A stretch of 50,785 nucleotides of DNA from an uncultured Bacteroides sp. (lineage in GTDB: Bacteria > Bacteroidota > Bacteroidia > Bacteroidales > Bacteroidaceae): assembly GCA_949296855.1 (NCBI GenBank), contig CASFRN010000072.1, positions 1 to 50,785 on the forward strand, written 5' to 3'. A program made the translations under genes and the position numbers. Numbering within the stretch: position 1 is the first letter of the stretch; each line of letters begins with the position of its first letter. Shown one piece after another: positions 11,569 through 21,212 of this stretch. The notes under the pieces were generated by a model. The model searched no databases. It was not told the DNA's origin and saw nothing but the letters and a program-made list of their open reading frames with translations.

Positions 11569-12327
11569 ATGAAAACTAACACATTTTTCTTCGCTTGCGT
11601 CTGCACGCTCTTCACCTTGGCAGCACAAGCACAGACTCAAGTCATCGCACACCGCGGATTCTGGAAAACCGAAGGCTCCGCCCAAAATTCCATTGCAGCC
11701 CTGCTAAAAGCAGCAGAAGCTAAAGTGTATGGGTCTGAATTCGACGTACAGCTTACCGCCGACGGAGCGGTTGTAGTAAACCACGATGCCACCATCGGCG
11801 GACTGACCATCGCGGATGCGAAATTCGACCAACTGAAAGACCTGAAACTGAAAAACGGCGAAACACTTCCTACATTAGACAGCTACCTGAGAGCCGGACA
11901 AAAACTCCCCGGCATCCGGTTCATCCTCGAAATCAAGCCTCACAAAACCAAAGAACAAGAAGAACGGATTTCAAAAGCATGCGTCAATATGGTAAGAGAA
12001 TACGGACTGGAAAAACAAGTGGAATACATTTCATTCAGCATGAACGTGTGCGAACAACTCGTCAAACTGAACCCTGACGCAAAGGTAGCATACCTGGAAG
12101 GCGATGTCGCCCCGAAAGACATCAAAGCCAAAGGGCTGACCGGAATCGACTACCCTTACAATGCACTCTACCAACACCCCGAATGGGTGAAGGAAGCCCA
12201 TGAACTCGGACTAACCGTCAATGCATGGACTGTAAACAAAGAAGAAGACATGAAAAAACTCATCGGCATGAAAGTGGACTTTATTACGACCGACCATCCG
12301 TTAGAAGCGAAAAAATTGGTTAAATAA
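11569..12327 (+). CDS. Secreted glycerophosphodiester phosphodiesterase family protein
   Basis: A 252-residue GDPD-family TIM-barrel protein with a signal peptide (cleavage near AAQAQ, residues 18-22). Family motifs are IAHRG (H28, R29), SEFDVQLTADG and NHD; the C-terminal part has the expected VNAWTVN and DFITTDHP. The family hydrolyses glycerophosphodiesters to glycerol 3-phosphate and an alcohol. The metal-binding Glu usually in a PEN motif after HRG appears here as Gln (SAQNS), so the exact substrate or metal site may differ. I chose the start at 11569 because the signal peptide begins there; an in-frame ATG at 11533 would add 12 residues in front of it. Confidence 0.85.
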   Translation: MKTNTFFFACVCTLFTLAAQAQTQVIAHRGFWKTEGSAQNSIAALLKAAEAKVYGSEFDVQLTADGAVVVNHDATIGGLTIADAKFDQLKDLKLKNGETLPTLDSYLRAGQKLPGIRFILEIKPHKTKEQEERISKACVNMVREYGLEKQVEYISFSMNVCEQLVKLNPDAKVAYLEGDVAPKDIKAKGLTGIDYPYNALYQHPEWVKEAHELGLTVNAWTVNKEEDMKKLIGMKVDFITTDHPLEAKKLVK

Positions 12328-12464
12328 ATGAAGACAAACAAGATTGTCATAAAACGGAAACATTAACGTAACAATCCGCAGCTATTTTTGCAGTGCCCAA
12401 AAAGGGGAAAAGCATCAACCAATAAGCACTGACAAATAACAAAACGGATTCTCTCTCTCACGGA

Positions 12465-12499
12465 CGCCGCCGCATATCGAAAATGCGCGGCGTTTTTTT
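12465..12499 (+). terminator. Rho-independent terminator after the GDPD gene
   Basis: The arm CGCCGCCGCAT (12465-12475) pairs with ATGCGCGGCG (12483-12492) with one bulged C and is followed by seven Ts. It separates the GDPD gene from pyrH. Confidence 0.75.
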
Positions 12500-12520
12500 C
12501 GTATCTATCAATTTATTTCT

Positions 12521-12528
12521 TACCTTTG
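12521..12528 (+). promoter_or_regulatory. -7 box for pyrH (TACCTTTG)
   Basis: TACCTTTG is an exact TAnnTTTG match 30 nt before the pyrH ATG and after the preceding terminator. This also argues that translation starts at 12559, not at the upstream in-frame ATG at 12526, which overlaps the box. Confidence 0.6.
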
Positions 12529-12558
12529 CCTCAAACAACAACCAAAAAGATTCTGAAT

Positions 12559-13269
12559 ATGGCAAAGTTTAAACGCATTCTGTTAAAGTTAAGCGGCGAA
12601 AGCCTGATGGGAGAAAAGAAATACGGTATCGATGAAAAACGGTTAGGAGAATACGCCCTGCAAATTAAGGAGATACACGACATGGGCGTGCAAATCGGCA
12701 TCGTCATCGGAGGAGGGAACATCTTCCGCGGACTGAGCGGTGCAGGAAAAGGGTTCGACCGGGTGAAAGGCGACCAAATGGGCATGCTCGCTACGGTCAT
12801 CAATAGCTTGGGATTAAGCTCAGCATTGGTTGCCAACGGTGTGAAAGCCCGTGTGCTGACAGCTATCCGCATGGAACCTATCGGCGAATTTTATACGAAA
12901 TGGAAAGCCATCGAAGCGATGGAAAACGGCGAAGTGGTCATCATGTCTGCAGGCACAGGCAATCCTTTCTTCACCACCGATACCGGCTCATCTTTGCGCG
13001 GCATCGAAATCGAAGCTGACGTTATGCTAAAAGGCACACGCGTAGACGGGATTTATACCGCCGACCCGGAGAAAGACCCGACAGCCACGAAGTTTGATGA
13101 CATTACTTACGATGAAGTGTTGGCACGTGGCTTGAAAGTGATGGACTTGACAGCCACCTGTATGTGCAAGGAAAACAACCTGCCCATCATCGTATTCGAC
13201 ATGGACACCGTAGGCAACTTGAAAAAAGTGATTGCAGGCGAAACCATCGGCACATTAGTCCATAATTAA
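12559..13269 (+). CDS. pyrH: UMP kinase
   Basis: A 236-residue amino-acid-kinase-fold enzyme converting UMP to UDP with ATP in pyrimidine nucleotide synthesis. It shows the N-terminal KRILLKLSGESL motif (about residues 5-16), the glycine-rich GGGNIFRG at 51-58, and the nucleotide-site segment GTGNPFFTTDT near residue 133. It lacks a signal peptide and has the usual bacterial PyrH length. It has its own promoter and appears monocistronic: the next gene is a minus-strand tRNA. The start at 12559 follows from the -7 box position and from alignment of the N-terminus with other PyrH proteins. Confidence 0.96.
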   Translation: MAKFKRILLKLSGESLMGEKKYGIDEKRLGEYALQIKEIHDMGVQIGIVIGGGNIFRGLSGAGKGFDRVKGDQMGMLATVINSLGLSSALVANGVKARVLTAIRMEPIGEFYTKWKAIEAMENGEVVIMSAGTGNPFFTTDTGSSLRGIEIEADVMLKGTRVDGIYTADPEKDPTATKFDDITYDEVLARGLKVMDLTATCMCKENNLPIIVFDMDTVGNLKKVIAGETIGTLVHN

Positions 13270-13340
13270 AACTCCAAGAAACTGTCTTTTTCGACAGTTC
13301 TTCATTAAAGCAACGCTTTAAAACCATATCTAAACAAAAA

Positions 13341-13370
13341 TAGGAATTAAGTTTTCACGCTTAATTCCTA
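13341..13370 (-). terminator. Terminator after tRNA-Ser (minus strand)
   Basis: TAGGAATTAAG and CTTAATTCCTA form a perfect 11-bp stem with an 8-nt loop. Read on the minus strand it is followed by TTTTTGTTTAG. It may also help stop pyrH transcription from the other side. Confidence 0.55.
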
Positions 13371-13398
13371 TAACTTTTGATTAGTAAGTGTCTGTCAG

Positions 13399-13483
13399 CG
13401 GAGAGACAGGGATTCGAACCCCGGGTACCTCGCGGTACAACGGTTTTCAAGACCGCCGCAATCGACCACTCTGCCACCTCTCC
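13399..13483 (-). tRNA. tRNA-Ser (anticodon TGA)
   Basis: The minus strand reads a type II tRNA of about 85 nt. The acceptor stem GGAGAGG pairs with TCTCTCC, the anticodon loop CTTGAAA carries TGA, a long variable arm follows, and the T arm is GGGTTCGAATCCC. No CCA is encoded. Decodes UCA-type serine codons. Confidence 0.95.
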
Positions 13484-13606
13484 CAAACTCGTTGTAGAAG
13501 TTCTTCTGATTTTTCAGAATCGATGCAAAGGTACGGATTATTTTTGAATACACAAGCGTTTGGATAAAAAAAGTGTGAGAAAAGAGAAGTTTTGCCAAGA
13601 TTTACC

Positions 13607-13614
13607 TATCTTTG
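13607..13614 (+). promoter_or_regulatory. -7 box for the ACT/UPF0210 operon (TATCTTTG)
   Basis: TATCTTTG matches TAnnTTTG 31 nt before the ACT-domain ATG. It lies in the gap between the divergent tRNA-Ser gene and this operon. Confidence 0.55.
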
Positions 13615-13645
13615 CCCCCATTAATCAACTAATAGAGATGAAACT

Positions 13646-13918
13646 ATGAATAAAGCTATTATTACAGTTGTAGGAAAAGACTCGGTAGGCATTATCGCCA
13701 AGGTATGCTCGTATTTGGCAGAGAACAATATCAACATATTGGATATATCGCAAACCATTGTGCAGGAATTCTTTAATATGATGATGATTGTAGATATGTC
13801 GCATATCGAAAAGCCATTCGAACAAGTGGTAAACGAACTGACAGAAGTAGGACAGGCATTGGGCGTGCAAGTAAAATGCCAACGTGAAGAAATTTTCGAC
13901 AAGATGCACCGGATTTAA
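13646..13918 (+). CDS. ACT-domain protein (UPF0237 family)
   Basis: A 90-residue protein consisting of a single ACT-type regulatory domain: the first beta strand is [16 protein letters not shown], then the helix and [12 protein letters not shown], as in UPF0237 proteins. ACT domains bind small ligands, often amino acids. The partner gene starts 17 nt downstream (UPF0210), and this two-gene order recurs in many bacteria, suggesting a regulatory or sensing subunit for that enzyme-like protein. Ligand unknown. Confidence 0.88.
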   Translation: MNKAIITVVGKDSVGIIAKVCSYLAENNINILDISQTIVQEFFNMMMIVDMSHIEKPFEQVVNELTEVGQALGVQVKCQREEIFDKMHRI

Positions 13919-13935
13919 ATAAAAGAGACAGACTT

Positions 13936-15300
13936 ATGATTAACATATCAGAGGTTCTTGAAACCAACAAGATGATTGAGAAGGAAAATCTCGATGTGCG
14001 CACCATCACAATGGGTATCAACCTGCTGGAATGTGCGGACAGTGACGTGGATGTACTTTGCAAGAAAATTTACGAGAAGGTTACACGCCTTGCCAAAGAC
14101 TTGGTGAAGACGGGAGAAGACATATCGAAAGAATACGGCATCCCTATCGTGAACAAACGCATTTCGATTACGCCCATATCGTTAGTAGGCGGCGCGGCTT
14201 GCCATACGGTTGCCGACTATGTGAAAGTAGCCCGCACGCTGGACTGTGCCGCCGCAGAATTGGGCGTGAACTTCATCGGCGGTTATTCGGCTATCGTGTC
14301 AAAAGGAATGACCCGCAGCGACGAACTGCTGATCCGTTCCATTCCCGAGGCGTTGGCTTGTACGGAGCGGATTTGCAGTTCGGTCAATGTAGGCTCCACC
14401 AAAACCGGTATCAACATGGATGCGGTGCGTCTGATGGGAGACATCATCAAGGATACGGCACGCTTGACCGCCGACCGCGATTCGTTGGGATGCGCCAAGT
14501 TGGTGGTGTTGTGCAATGCACCCGATGACAATCCGTTTATGGCTGGCGCTTTCCACGGAGTGTCGGAAGACGATGCCATTATCAATGTAGGCGTAAGCGG
14601 CCCGGGAGTAGTGAAATATGTACTCGAACAGATTCGTGACGCCAACTTCGAGGTGTTGTGCGAAACCATCAAGCGTACAGCGTTCAAGATTACCCGTGTA
14701 GGCCAGCTTGTGGCTCAGGAAGCTTCTCGTCGTTTGGGAGTTCCGTTCGGCATTATCGACCTGTCATTGGCTCCCACGCCGGCTATCGGTGACAGTGTGG
14801 CGGACATCCTGAAGGAAATCGGCTTAGAGCATCCGGGTGCGCCGGGCACTACCGCTGCTTTAGCTTTACTTAATGACCAAGTGAAGAAGGGCGGTGTGAT
14901 GGCTTCGTCGTATGTGGGCGGACTGAGCGGTGCTTTTATCCCCGTAAGCGAAGACCAAGGCATGATAGACGCGGTGGAAGCCGGTGCGCTGACCATCGAG
15001 AAGCTGGAAGCGATGACCTGTGTATGCTCGGTAGGACTGGATATGATTGCCATTCCGGGCGATACGTCTACAGCTACGATAGCTGGCATTATCGCCGACG
15101 AATCGGCTATCGGTATGGTAAACCAAAAGACCACGGCAGTGCGCATCATTCCGGTAGAAGGAAAGCAAGTGGGCGAAACGGTAGAGTTCGGAGGGTTGTT
15201 GGGTTATGCGCCCATCATGCCTGTCAACCGCTTCAATTGTGAAGCCTTCGTGAACCGCGGCGGACGTATCCCAGCCCCGATACATAGCTTTAAGAATTGA
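13936..15300 (+). CDS. UPF0210/DUF711 family protein (PFL-like fold)
   Basis: A 454-residue cytoplasmic protein of the UPF0210 (DUF711) family. Recognisable segments are [13 protein letters not shown] near residue 21, PISLVGG near 77, [18 protein letters not shown] near 112, and the glycine-rich C-terminal half with [19 protein letters not shown]. The family has a pyruvate-formate-lyase-like fold, but I know of no assigned reaction. It is full length and follows the ACT-domain gene by 17 nt, so the pair is probably an operon. The helicase gene starts 7 nt after its stop and may be co-transcribed. Confidence 0.9.
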   Translation: MINISEVLETNKMIEKENLDVRTITMGINLLECADSDVDVLCKKIYEKVTRLAKDLVKTGEDISKEYGIPIVNKRISITPISLVGGAACHTVADYVKVARTLDCAAAELGVNFIGGYSAIVSKGMTRSDELLIRSIPEALACTERICSSVNVGSTKTGINMDAVRLMGDIIKDTARLTADRDSLGCAKLVVLCNAPDDNPFMAGAFHGVSEDDAIINVGVSGPGVVKYVLEQIRDANFEVLCETIKRTAFKITRVGQLVAQEASRRLGVPFGIIDLSLAPTPAIGDSVADILKEIGLEHPGAPGTTAALALLNDQVKKGGVMASSYVGGLSGAFIPVSEDQGMIDAVEAGALTIEKLEAMTCVCSVGLDMIAIPGDTSTATIAGIIADESAIGMVNQKTTAVRIIPVEGKQVGETVEFGGLLGYAPIMPVNRFNCEAFVNRGGRIPAPIHSFKN

Positions 15301-15307
15301 CGGAAAT

Positions 15308-17623
15308 ATGGCGGTTTATTTGAATGAACTGAACGAAAGCCAGCGTGAAGCGGTGCTTTACATCGATGGGCCTTCGCTCGTAATAGCAGGGGCAGGTTCG
15401 GGAAAGACCCGTGTGCTGACGTATAAGATAGCTTACCTGATGGAACAGGGTTACGAGCCTTGGTCTATTCTGGCGTTGACCTTTACCAACAAGGCGGCAC
15501 GAGAGATGAAAGAACGCATTGCGAAGCAAGTCGGCATCGACCGTGCGCGCCATTTGTGGATGGGGACGTTTCATTCTATATTCTCACGTATTTTGCGTAC
15601 CGAATCGGAACGGTTGGGCTTTTCGTCCGATTTTACGGTTTATGATGCAGCCGATTCAAAAAGCCTACTGAAGGCCATCATCAAAGAAATGGGATTAGAC
15701 GACAAAACTTACCGTCCGGGAATGGTGCAGAGCCGCATCAGCAATGCGAAGAATCAGTTAGTGCTGCCCGAAGCGTATGCGGCAAGCGCCGAATTCTATC
15801 AGCACGACACGGATGCGAAAGTGCCCGCTTTACGCGATATATACCGCCGTTATTGGGAACGGTGCAGACAAAGCGGTGCGATGGATTTCGATGACTTGTT
15901 GCTTTATACCTATCTGCTATTCGAACGGCATCCCGATGTGCGCGAGAAATATGCTTCACGTTTCCGCTTTGTATTGGTGGACGAGTATCAGGACACCAAT
16001 TACGCCCAGCACCGCATCGTGTGGCAACTTACCGAAAAATACCGCCGGGTATGTGTAGTGGGCGATGACGCGCAGAGCATCTATTCGTTCCGGGGAGCCG
16101 ACATTGACAATATCCTGAAGTTTACGCAAACATACCAAGAGGCACGCCTCTTTAAACTGGAACAGAATTACCGTTCAACGCAAACTATCGTGAATGCGGC
16201 GAACAGCCTGATAGCCAAGAACCGCGACCGAATACAAAAAGAGGTGTTCTCAGAAAAGGAAAAGGGTGAGCCGATTCCGGTGTTCAGCGCATACAGCGAT
16301 GTAGAAGAGGGCGAAATCGTGGCAAACCGGCTGGCTCGGATGGCGGCGGGCGGACAATACGGCTATGACGACTTTGCTATCCTGTATCGCACCAATGCGC
16401 AGAGCCGCATCTTCGAGGAGGCGTTACGCAAGCGGGGATTGCCGTACCGCATCTACGGCGGCTTGTCTTTCTACCAGCGGAAAGAAATAAAAGACATTGT
16501 GGCTTATTTCCGTTTAGCGGTAAACCCCAACGATGAAGAGGCATTCAAGCGCATCATCAACTACCCTACAAGAGGTATCGGCGACACAACGTTAAATAAG
16601 ATAACCAATGCAGCCACTCGTGCCAATGTCAGTCTGTGGAAGGTATTGAACGACCCGTTGGCGTACGGCTTGCAGATAGCGAAGAACACAGTAGCCAAGC
16701 TACAAGGATTCCGCACGCTGATAGCTGGATTTGCCGAAGACGTAACACGCAAGAACGCATACGAACTAGGGCAAACCATCGTGCGTCAGTCGGGCATCAT
16801 AGCCGATGTGTACCGCGACCGTTCACCCGAGAATCTGAGCCGCCAAGAAAATATCGAAGAGCTTATCAACGGTATGCACGATTTTTGTGCCGGGCGTGAA
16901 GAAGAAGGCAACGAACGCGTCTCGCTTTCCGACTACCTGCAGGAGATTTCATTACTGACCGACCTGGACAGCGAGGAAGGGGAAGGCGCAAAGATTACGC
17001 TGATGACCATCCATTCGGCAAAAGGGCTGGAATTTAAGAACGTGTTTGTCGTAGGCTTGGAAGAGAACTTGTTTCCCGGCCCGATGGTATCCGAACATCC
17101 CCGTCAGCTGGAAGAAGAACGCCGCCTGTTTTATGTGGCAATCACCCGTGCCGAGGAACACTGCTTCCTGTCATACGCCAAGTCCCGCTTTAAGTATGGG
17201 AAGATGGAGTTCAGCAGTCCCAGCCGATTTTTGCGTGATATAGACTCACATTACCTGAAATTACCCGAAGGTGAGGCGGCTTTCTCACGCTCCGATATGC
17301 AGGAACGGACTAACCGTCTTACCGTAGAAACCCCGTCGGCATTCCGCCTGAAATCTCCAACAGAGCGACCTCAGGTTATATCGGCGGCAAGCCCCCGCAA
17401 CCTGCGCAAGGTCTCTTCCGTTTCTTCCGACGCGAAAGGCGGCACTGCCTCTACAGATGCCAGTATCGCAATAGGACAACTGATAGAACACCAACGTTTC
17501 GGCATCGGGAAAGTGGTGAACGTGGAAGGCACAGGCGAAAACTGCAAGGCAACAGTCAAGTTTCAGAATGCCGGCACCAAGCAGCTTCTGTTGAAGTTCG
17601 CCAGGTTCAAAGTAATAGAATAA
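15308..17623 (+). CDS. pcrA: UvrD/PcrA-type superfamily 1 DNA helicase
   Basis: A 771-residue 3'-5' ATP-dependent DNA helicase of repair and replication-fork maintenance. All SF1A motifs are present: Q-motif LNESQREAV, Walker A AGAGSGKT (K33), FTNKAAREM, Walker B DEYQDTN (D225, E226), GDDAQSIYSFRGAD, QNYRS, MTIHSAKGLEF and EERRLFYVAITRA. The C-terminal approximately 60 residues (HQRFGIGKVVNVEG, FQNAGTKQLLLKFA) match the Tudor-like PcrA/UvrD tail that binds RNA polymerase. The start at 15308 is 7 nt after the UPF0210 stop. Whether it is called PcrA or UvrD is a naming choice; RecB- or AddA-type helicases are excluded by length. Confidence 0.93.
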   Translation: MAVYLNELNESQREAVLYIDGPSLVIAGAGSGKTRVLTYKIAYLMEQGYEPWSILALTFTNKAAREMKERIAKQVGIDRARHLWMGTFHSIFSRILRTESERLGFSSDFTVYDAADSKSLLKAIIKEMGLDDKTYRPGMVQSRISNAKNQLVLPEAYAASAEFYQHDTDAKVPALRDIYRRYWERCRQSGAMDFDDLLLYTYLLFERHPDVREKYASRFRFVLVDEYQDTNYAQHRIVWQLTEKYRRVCVVGDDAQSIYSFRGADIDNILKFTQTYQEARLFKLEQNYRSTQTIVNAANSLIAKNRDRIQKEVFSEKEKGEPIPVFSAYSDVEEGEIVANRLARMAAGGQYGYDDFAILYRTNAQSRIFEEALRKRGLPYRIYGGLSFYQRKEIKDIVAYFRLAVNPNDEEAFKRIINYPTRGIGDTTLNKITNAATRANVSLWKVLNDPLAYGLQIAKNTVAKLQGFRTLIAGFAEDVTRKNAYELGQTIVRQSGIIADVYRDRSPENLSRQENIEELINGMHDFCAGREEEGNERVSLSDYLQEISLLTDLDSEEGEGAKITLMTIHSAKGLEFKNVFVVGLEENLFPGPMVSEHPRQLEEERRLFYVAITRAEEHCFLSYAKSRFKYGKMEFSSPSRFLRDIDSHYLKLPEGEAAFSRSDMQERTNRLTVETPSAFRLKSPTERPQVISAASPRNLRKVSSVSSDAKGGTASTDASIAIGQLIEHQRFGIGKVVNVEGTGENCKATVKFQNAGTKQLLLKFARFKVIE

Positions 17624-17638
17624 TGCTTTTTACCACAT

Positions 17639-17685
17639 AGGATACGGAGACACACAGAGAGTCTTTATATTCTTCTGTGTATCCT
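17639..17685. repeat. Imperfect hairpin between pcrA and nspC
   Basis: AGGATAC at 17639-17645 pairs with GTATCCT at 17679-17685, and inner ACACAGA pairs with TCTGTGT, with a short bulge. The composition (CACAGAG, GTGTATCC) differs from the genes around it. It could be a dispersed repeat or a weak terminator; there is no T tract. Confidence 0.35.
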
Positions 17686-17717
17686 GTGACCTGTGTGATG
17701 AAAAAAAAACAAAGATT

Positions 17718-18881
17718 ATGTTAGATGTAACGAAAATCCCTTCCCCATGCTATGTGATGGAGGAAGATTTGCTCAGGAAAAACCTGAGCTTGATAAAGTC
17801 GGTAGCCGACCGGGCAGGAATTGAGGTCATCCTTGCTTTCAAGGCATTTGCGATGTGGAAGTCGTTCCCGATATTCCGCAAATACATCAGCCATACTACG
17901 GCAAGTTCAGTCTACGAGGCACGTCTCGCTTTTGAGGAATTCGGAAGCCGGGCGCATACCTATTCGCCTGCCTATACCGAAACAGACTTCCCGGAGTACT
18001 TAAAATACAGCAGTCACATCACGTTCAATTCGCTGTCGCAATACGAGCGGTTCTATCCGGCGGTAAAAGCCTCTGCCGAACCTGTATCGTGCGGCCTCCG
18101 TGTGAATCCCGAATATTCTGAGGTAGAAGTGGAACTATATAACCCTTGTGCTCCGGGCACACGTTTCGGTGTGACCGCCGATTTGCTCTCCGACCGCTTG
18201 CCCGAAGGCATAGAAGGTTTCCACTGCCATTGCCATTGCGAGTCGAGTTCGTACGAATTGGAACGGACGCTAAAGCATATCGAGAAAAAATTCGCCCGCT
18301 GGTTCCCGCAACTGAAATGGCTCAACTTGGGTGGAGGGCATCTGATGACCCGCAAAGATTACGACACGGAACACCTCGTCGGGCTACTGCAAGGATTGCA
18401 GTCACGCTATCCACACTTACAGATTATCTTAGAGCCGGGGTCGGCTTTCGCTTGGCAGACGGGGCCATTGGTAGCTTCAGTAGTCGATGTGGTGGAAAGC
18501 CGTAGCATCCGCACGGCGATTCTCGATGTCAGCTTTACCTGCCATATGCCCGATTGCTTAGAAATGCCTTACCAGCCTACGGTACGTGGAGCGGAGACGC
18601 TTCCTGCCGATGCGGTGAAAACAGTGCGCATGGAAGACCATGTATACCGCTTAGGAGGGAACAGTTGCCTGAGCGGCGACTATATGGGAAGCTGGAAATT
18701 CGACCATGAATTGCAAGTGGGCGAACGCATCGTGTTCGAAGACATGATTCACTATACGATGGTCAAGACTACCATGTTCAACGGCATCCGTCATCCTTCC
18801 ATCGCCTTATGCCACAGCAACGGAGAGGTGGAGATTTACCGCACTTTCCGCTATGAGGATTACCGCGACCGGATGTGTTAA
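17718..18881 (+). CDS. nspC: Carboxynorspermidine/carboxyspermidine decarboxylase
   Basis: A 387-residue PLP enzyme of the alanine-racemase-fold decarboxylases, catalysing the last step of the alternative spermidine/norspermidine route (decarboxylation of carboxy(nor)spermidine). The N-terminal IPSPCYVMEEDLL and the PLP lysine context AFKAFAMWK (K42) are diagnostic, followed by HCHCHCESSS near residue 170, the phosphate-binding LNLGGGH, and the second-subunit active-site segment SFTCHMPDCLEMPY. Length matches NspC. The partner carboxynorspermidine dehydrogenase is not in this window. Confidence 0.93.
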   Translation: MLDVTKIPSPCYVMEEDLLRKNLSLIKSVADRAGIEVILAFKAFAMWKSFPIFRKYISHTTASSVYEARLAFEEFGSRAHTYSPAYTETDFPEYLKYSSHITFNSLSQYERFYPAVKASAEPVSCGLRVNPEYSEVEVELYNPCAPGTRFGVTADLLSDRLPEGIEGFHCHCHCESSSYELERTLKHIEKKFARWFPQLKWLNLGGGHLMTRKDYDTEHLVGLLQGLQSRYPHLQIILEPGSAFAWQTGPLVASVVDVVESRSIRTAILDVSFTCHMPDCLEMPYQPTVRGAETLPADAVKTVRMEDHVYRLGGNSCLSGDYMGSWKFDHELQVGERIVFEDMIHYTMVKTTMFNGIRHPSIALCHSNGEVEIYRTFRYEDYRDRMC

Positions 18882-18911
18882 GCAACGGACGGAAGCAATA
18901 ACGTTCATAAG

Positions 18912-19184
18912 ATGGGTATGAAAATAGTCAAAATCATATACGTGGTCATTTCTTTGCTGTTGGTTTTGCTTTTGGCCTTTAGTGTCGTGAACATGACCGT
19001 CAGCCTGAAATACGAAATAGAAGAACGAGCGGCTATGGGCATGGATGCGATACCATTGGAATGGGGAAGAAAATATCTTCTGACCGTAATCGACACATAT
19101 CGTTTCTTTCTGTACTATGTATTGCTCAGCATAGCAGTAATTGCAGGCCCTTTTATCGTGAAAAAGCTGAAAGGAAGCAAATAA
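18912..19184 (+). CDS. Small two-helix membrane protein, unknown function
   Basis: A 90-residue protein with two hydrophobic segments: about residues 7-30 (IIYVVISLLLVLLLAFSVV) and 62-82 (YRFFLYYVLLSIAVIAGPFIV), the latter followed by the basic tail KKLKGSK. The loop between them carries charged residues (EIEERAAMGMD). It lies 30 nt after nspC on the same strand and ends before a terminator hairpin, so it may be the last gene of that transcript. Start could be 18912 or 18918. I recognise no family. Confidence 0.6.
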   Translation: MGMKIVKIIYVVISLLLVLLLAFSVVNMTVSLKYEIEERAAMGMDAIPLEWGRKYLLTVIDTYRFFLYYVLLSIAVIAGPFIVKKLKGSK

Positions 19185-19373
19185 GAGCCATAACGGCATC
19201 GGCAGACCCGTGCGAACGCTTTTTTTACCAAGTTCACTGCGGTCAAGGCGGAAAGAGAAGTGTCCCCGGGTATTAAAAATACAATTGTCCGTAGTAAGAA
19301 GATATAATAATATTGGCTTTCATTTGTCTGTCATTCGCTTGATTGGTAGGGACATTATTTTTAAAGCATTGGG

Positions 19374-19408
19374 AAAAGGCGGCTCTGCATCACGCGGAAC
19401 CGCCTTTT
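19374..19408. terminator. Bidirectional terminator between convergent transcripts
   Basis: AAAAGGCGG and CCGCCTTTT form a stem with A/T flanks on both sides, between the plus-strand membrane protein gene and the 3' end of degP on the minus strand. The rest of 19185-19461 shows nothing else. Confidence 0.65.
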
Positions 19409-19461
19409 CTGTGAGAATTACAATCTTTCTTTACCTTATTCCTATGAAAACTACTTTATCA

Positions 19462-20958
19462 TTAATTTTGTGCTAAGTCTACTGCATAGTTGGCACGTTT
19501 GCCCGACGGATAAACACCCGTCATGAACAAAACCTGATCGGGAGATTGCGAAGCGGCTTTCATCACCTCTTCCAAATCGTCTACGGTACGAAGTTGCTTG
19601 CCGTTCGCTTTCAAGATGATGAATCCCTTGCGGATGCCACTATCTGCCATACGTCCGTCGCTCACACCTGTTACCTGCACACCATAACCCAAGTTCAACT
19701 GACGTTTCAGTTCAGCAGGCACTTCGCGGAAGGCTGCGCCCAACAGTTCCATATCGGCTTTCTTCACCACCTTCGTATTGCCTTGGGCATTCTTCAACGT
19801 GATAGTAAATTCTTGGTCTTTCTTGTCACGGAAAACTTTCACTTTCACCTTATCACCCGGACGTTTCTTGGCAAGAATGCCTTGCAGGGCTGCCATTGTC
19901 TCTACTTTCTCTCCGTCTACACCGATGATGACATCATTTTCCTTCAAGATACCGGCAGCCGAACCTTCATCTTGCACTTCTATAACCTGAACACCGTATC
20001 CGATGCCTAACTCTTTCTGTTGCTTGTGGATATCTTCAGGCAGATTTTCTTTACCCATATCAACTCCGGCAATCCCTAACAGAGCGCGTTGCACCGTTCC
20101 GTATTGCTTCAAGTCGGTTACGACTTTGGTCATAATGCTGGTGGGGATGGCAAATCCATAACCCGAATAAGCACCTGTAGGAGATACCAACATAGCATTG
20201 ATGCCCACCAACTCACCTTTAGCATTCACCAAGGCACCGCCACTGTTTCCTTGATTAATAGCAGCATCGGTCTGAATAAATGATTCTACTTGATTAGCAC
20301 CCAAGCCACGTGCTTTAGCACTTACCACACCGGCGGTTACGGTAGAGCCTAAGTTGAACGGATTACCTACGGCAAGCACCCATTCGCCTACCTTCAAGGC
20401 ATCCGAATCACCTACCGGAATGGCAGGAAAATCATCGCCTTCTATCTTGACCAAGGCCAAGTCGGTAGTAGCATCGGTACCGATGACCCGTCCTTTCATT
20501 TCGCGCCCATCGTGCAGCTTAACTGAAATCTCATCGGCGTCATCGATTACGTGATTGTTCGTCACGATATATCCGTCTTTCGAGATAATGACACCAGAAC
20601 CGAATCCACGTTGTTCGGGAGTCCGTACTTCTTGTTGGCGGCCTCGTCCGTCACCGAAGAAAAAATCAAATATATCAGGCTGAGTTTGTATCACCTTCGT
20701 CTTACTACGTTGCACCGCCATAATGTGTACCACCGAATTGAGTGAACTCTCTGCGGCTTGAGTCAAATCTACCGGCTGCATTTTAGATGCATCAAGTGCG
20801 GCAAACCTTGCCGGAGTCGCGGTTTGGAATTCCTCATAAAAAGAAGCATTCTTTGTATCTTTAGATTGAAGGATGGCATACGAGGTTACTCCTGCCACGC
20901 CTGCGCTTACAGCTATCAATGCGACAGCTCCCAACGCAAATTTAGTTGTCTTTTTCAT
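19462..20958 (-). CDS. degP: DegP/HtrA-type periplasmic serine protease
   Basis: A 498-residue envelope quality-control protease. A signal/anchor segment covers about residues 6-30. The trypsin-like domain has the catalytic triad H136 (TNNHVID), D166 (TTDLALVKI) and S239 (GNSGGAL). Two PDZ domains follow, about 290-385 (ENDVIIGVDGEKVETMAALQGIL) and 400-490 (FIILKANGKQLRTVDDLEEVM). The FFFGDGRGR loop with charged residues after it corresponds to the LA loop of DegP/DegQ. It degrades or refolds misfolded periplasmic and outer-membrane proteins, fitting a genome rich in SusC barrels. It appears monocistronic. A weak -7-like TACTTTAG on the minus strand lies at 21012-21019. Confidence 0.95.
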   Translation of the reverse strand: MKKTTKFALGAVALIAVSAGVAGVTSYAILQSKDTKNASFYEEFQTATPARFAALDASKMQPVDLTQAAESSLNSVVHIMAVQRSKTKVIQTQPDIFDFFFGDGRGRQQEVRTPEQRGFGSGVIISKDGYIVTNNHVIDDADEISVKLHDGREMKGRVIGTDATTDLALVKIEGDDFPAIPVGDSDALKVGEWVLAVGNPFNLGSTVTAGVVSAKARGLGANQVESFIQTDAAINQGNSGGALVNAKGELVGINAMLVSPTGAYSGYGFAIPTSIMTKVVTDLKQYGTVQRALLGIAGVDMGKENLPEDIHKQQKELGIGYGVQVIEVQDEGSAAGILKENDVIIGVDGEKVETMAALQGILAKKRPGDKVKVKVFRDKKDQEFTITLKNAQGNTKVVKKADMELLGAAFREVPAELKRQLNLGYGVQVTGVSDGRMADSGIRKGFIILKANGKQLRTVDDLEEVMKAASQSPDQVLFMTGVYPSGKRANYAVDLAQN

Positions 20959-21199
20959 AACTATAAATCATTTAAATTGTTAATTTCAACACTCGTTTAA
21001 CATTTCATCTGCTAAAGTAGAACAAAAATCATGCGGTTGTACATCTATCCGATTCTTTTTTTTCTCTTTTAACAAAGCTACTTGTCCGATTAACCGCACT
21101 TAACGGGGATAACTGACAAATTTGCATTCATTATCAGTCACTTTTACAGCCTCGAAAGATATTTCTTGCTAAAAAGGCAGGGGATATGGTTTATTTATG

Positions 21200-21207
21200 T
21201 ACCTTTG
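21200..21207 (+). promoter_or_regulatory. -7 box of rnpB (TACCTTTG)
   Basis: TACCTTTG is an exact match to the -7 consensus and ends about 6-10 nt before the first paired base of the RNase P RNA, the expected distance to the transcription start. Confidence 0.75.
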
Positions 21208-21212
21208 CATTT

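Noticed and set aside
18807-19199. A 130-residue minus-strand frame opposite the small membrane protein
   Set aside because: It overlaps the end of nspC and the better plus-strand frame with two clear membrane helices, and has no start signals.
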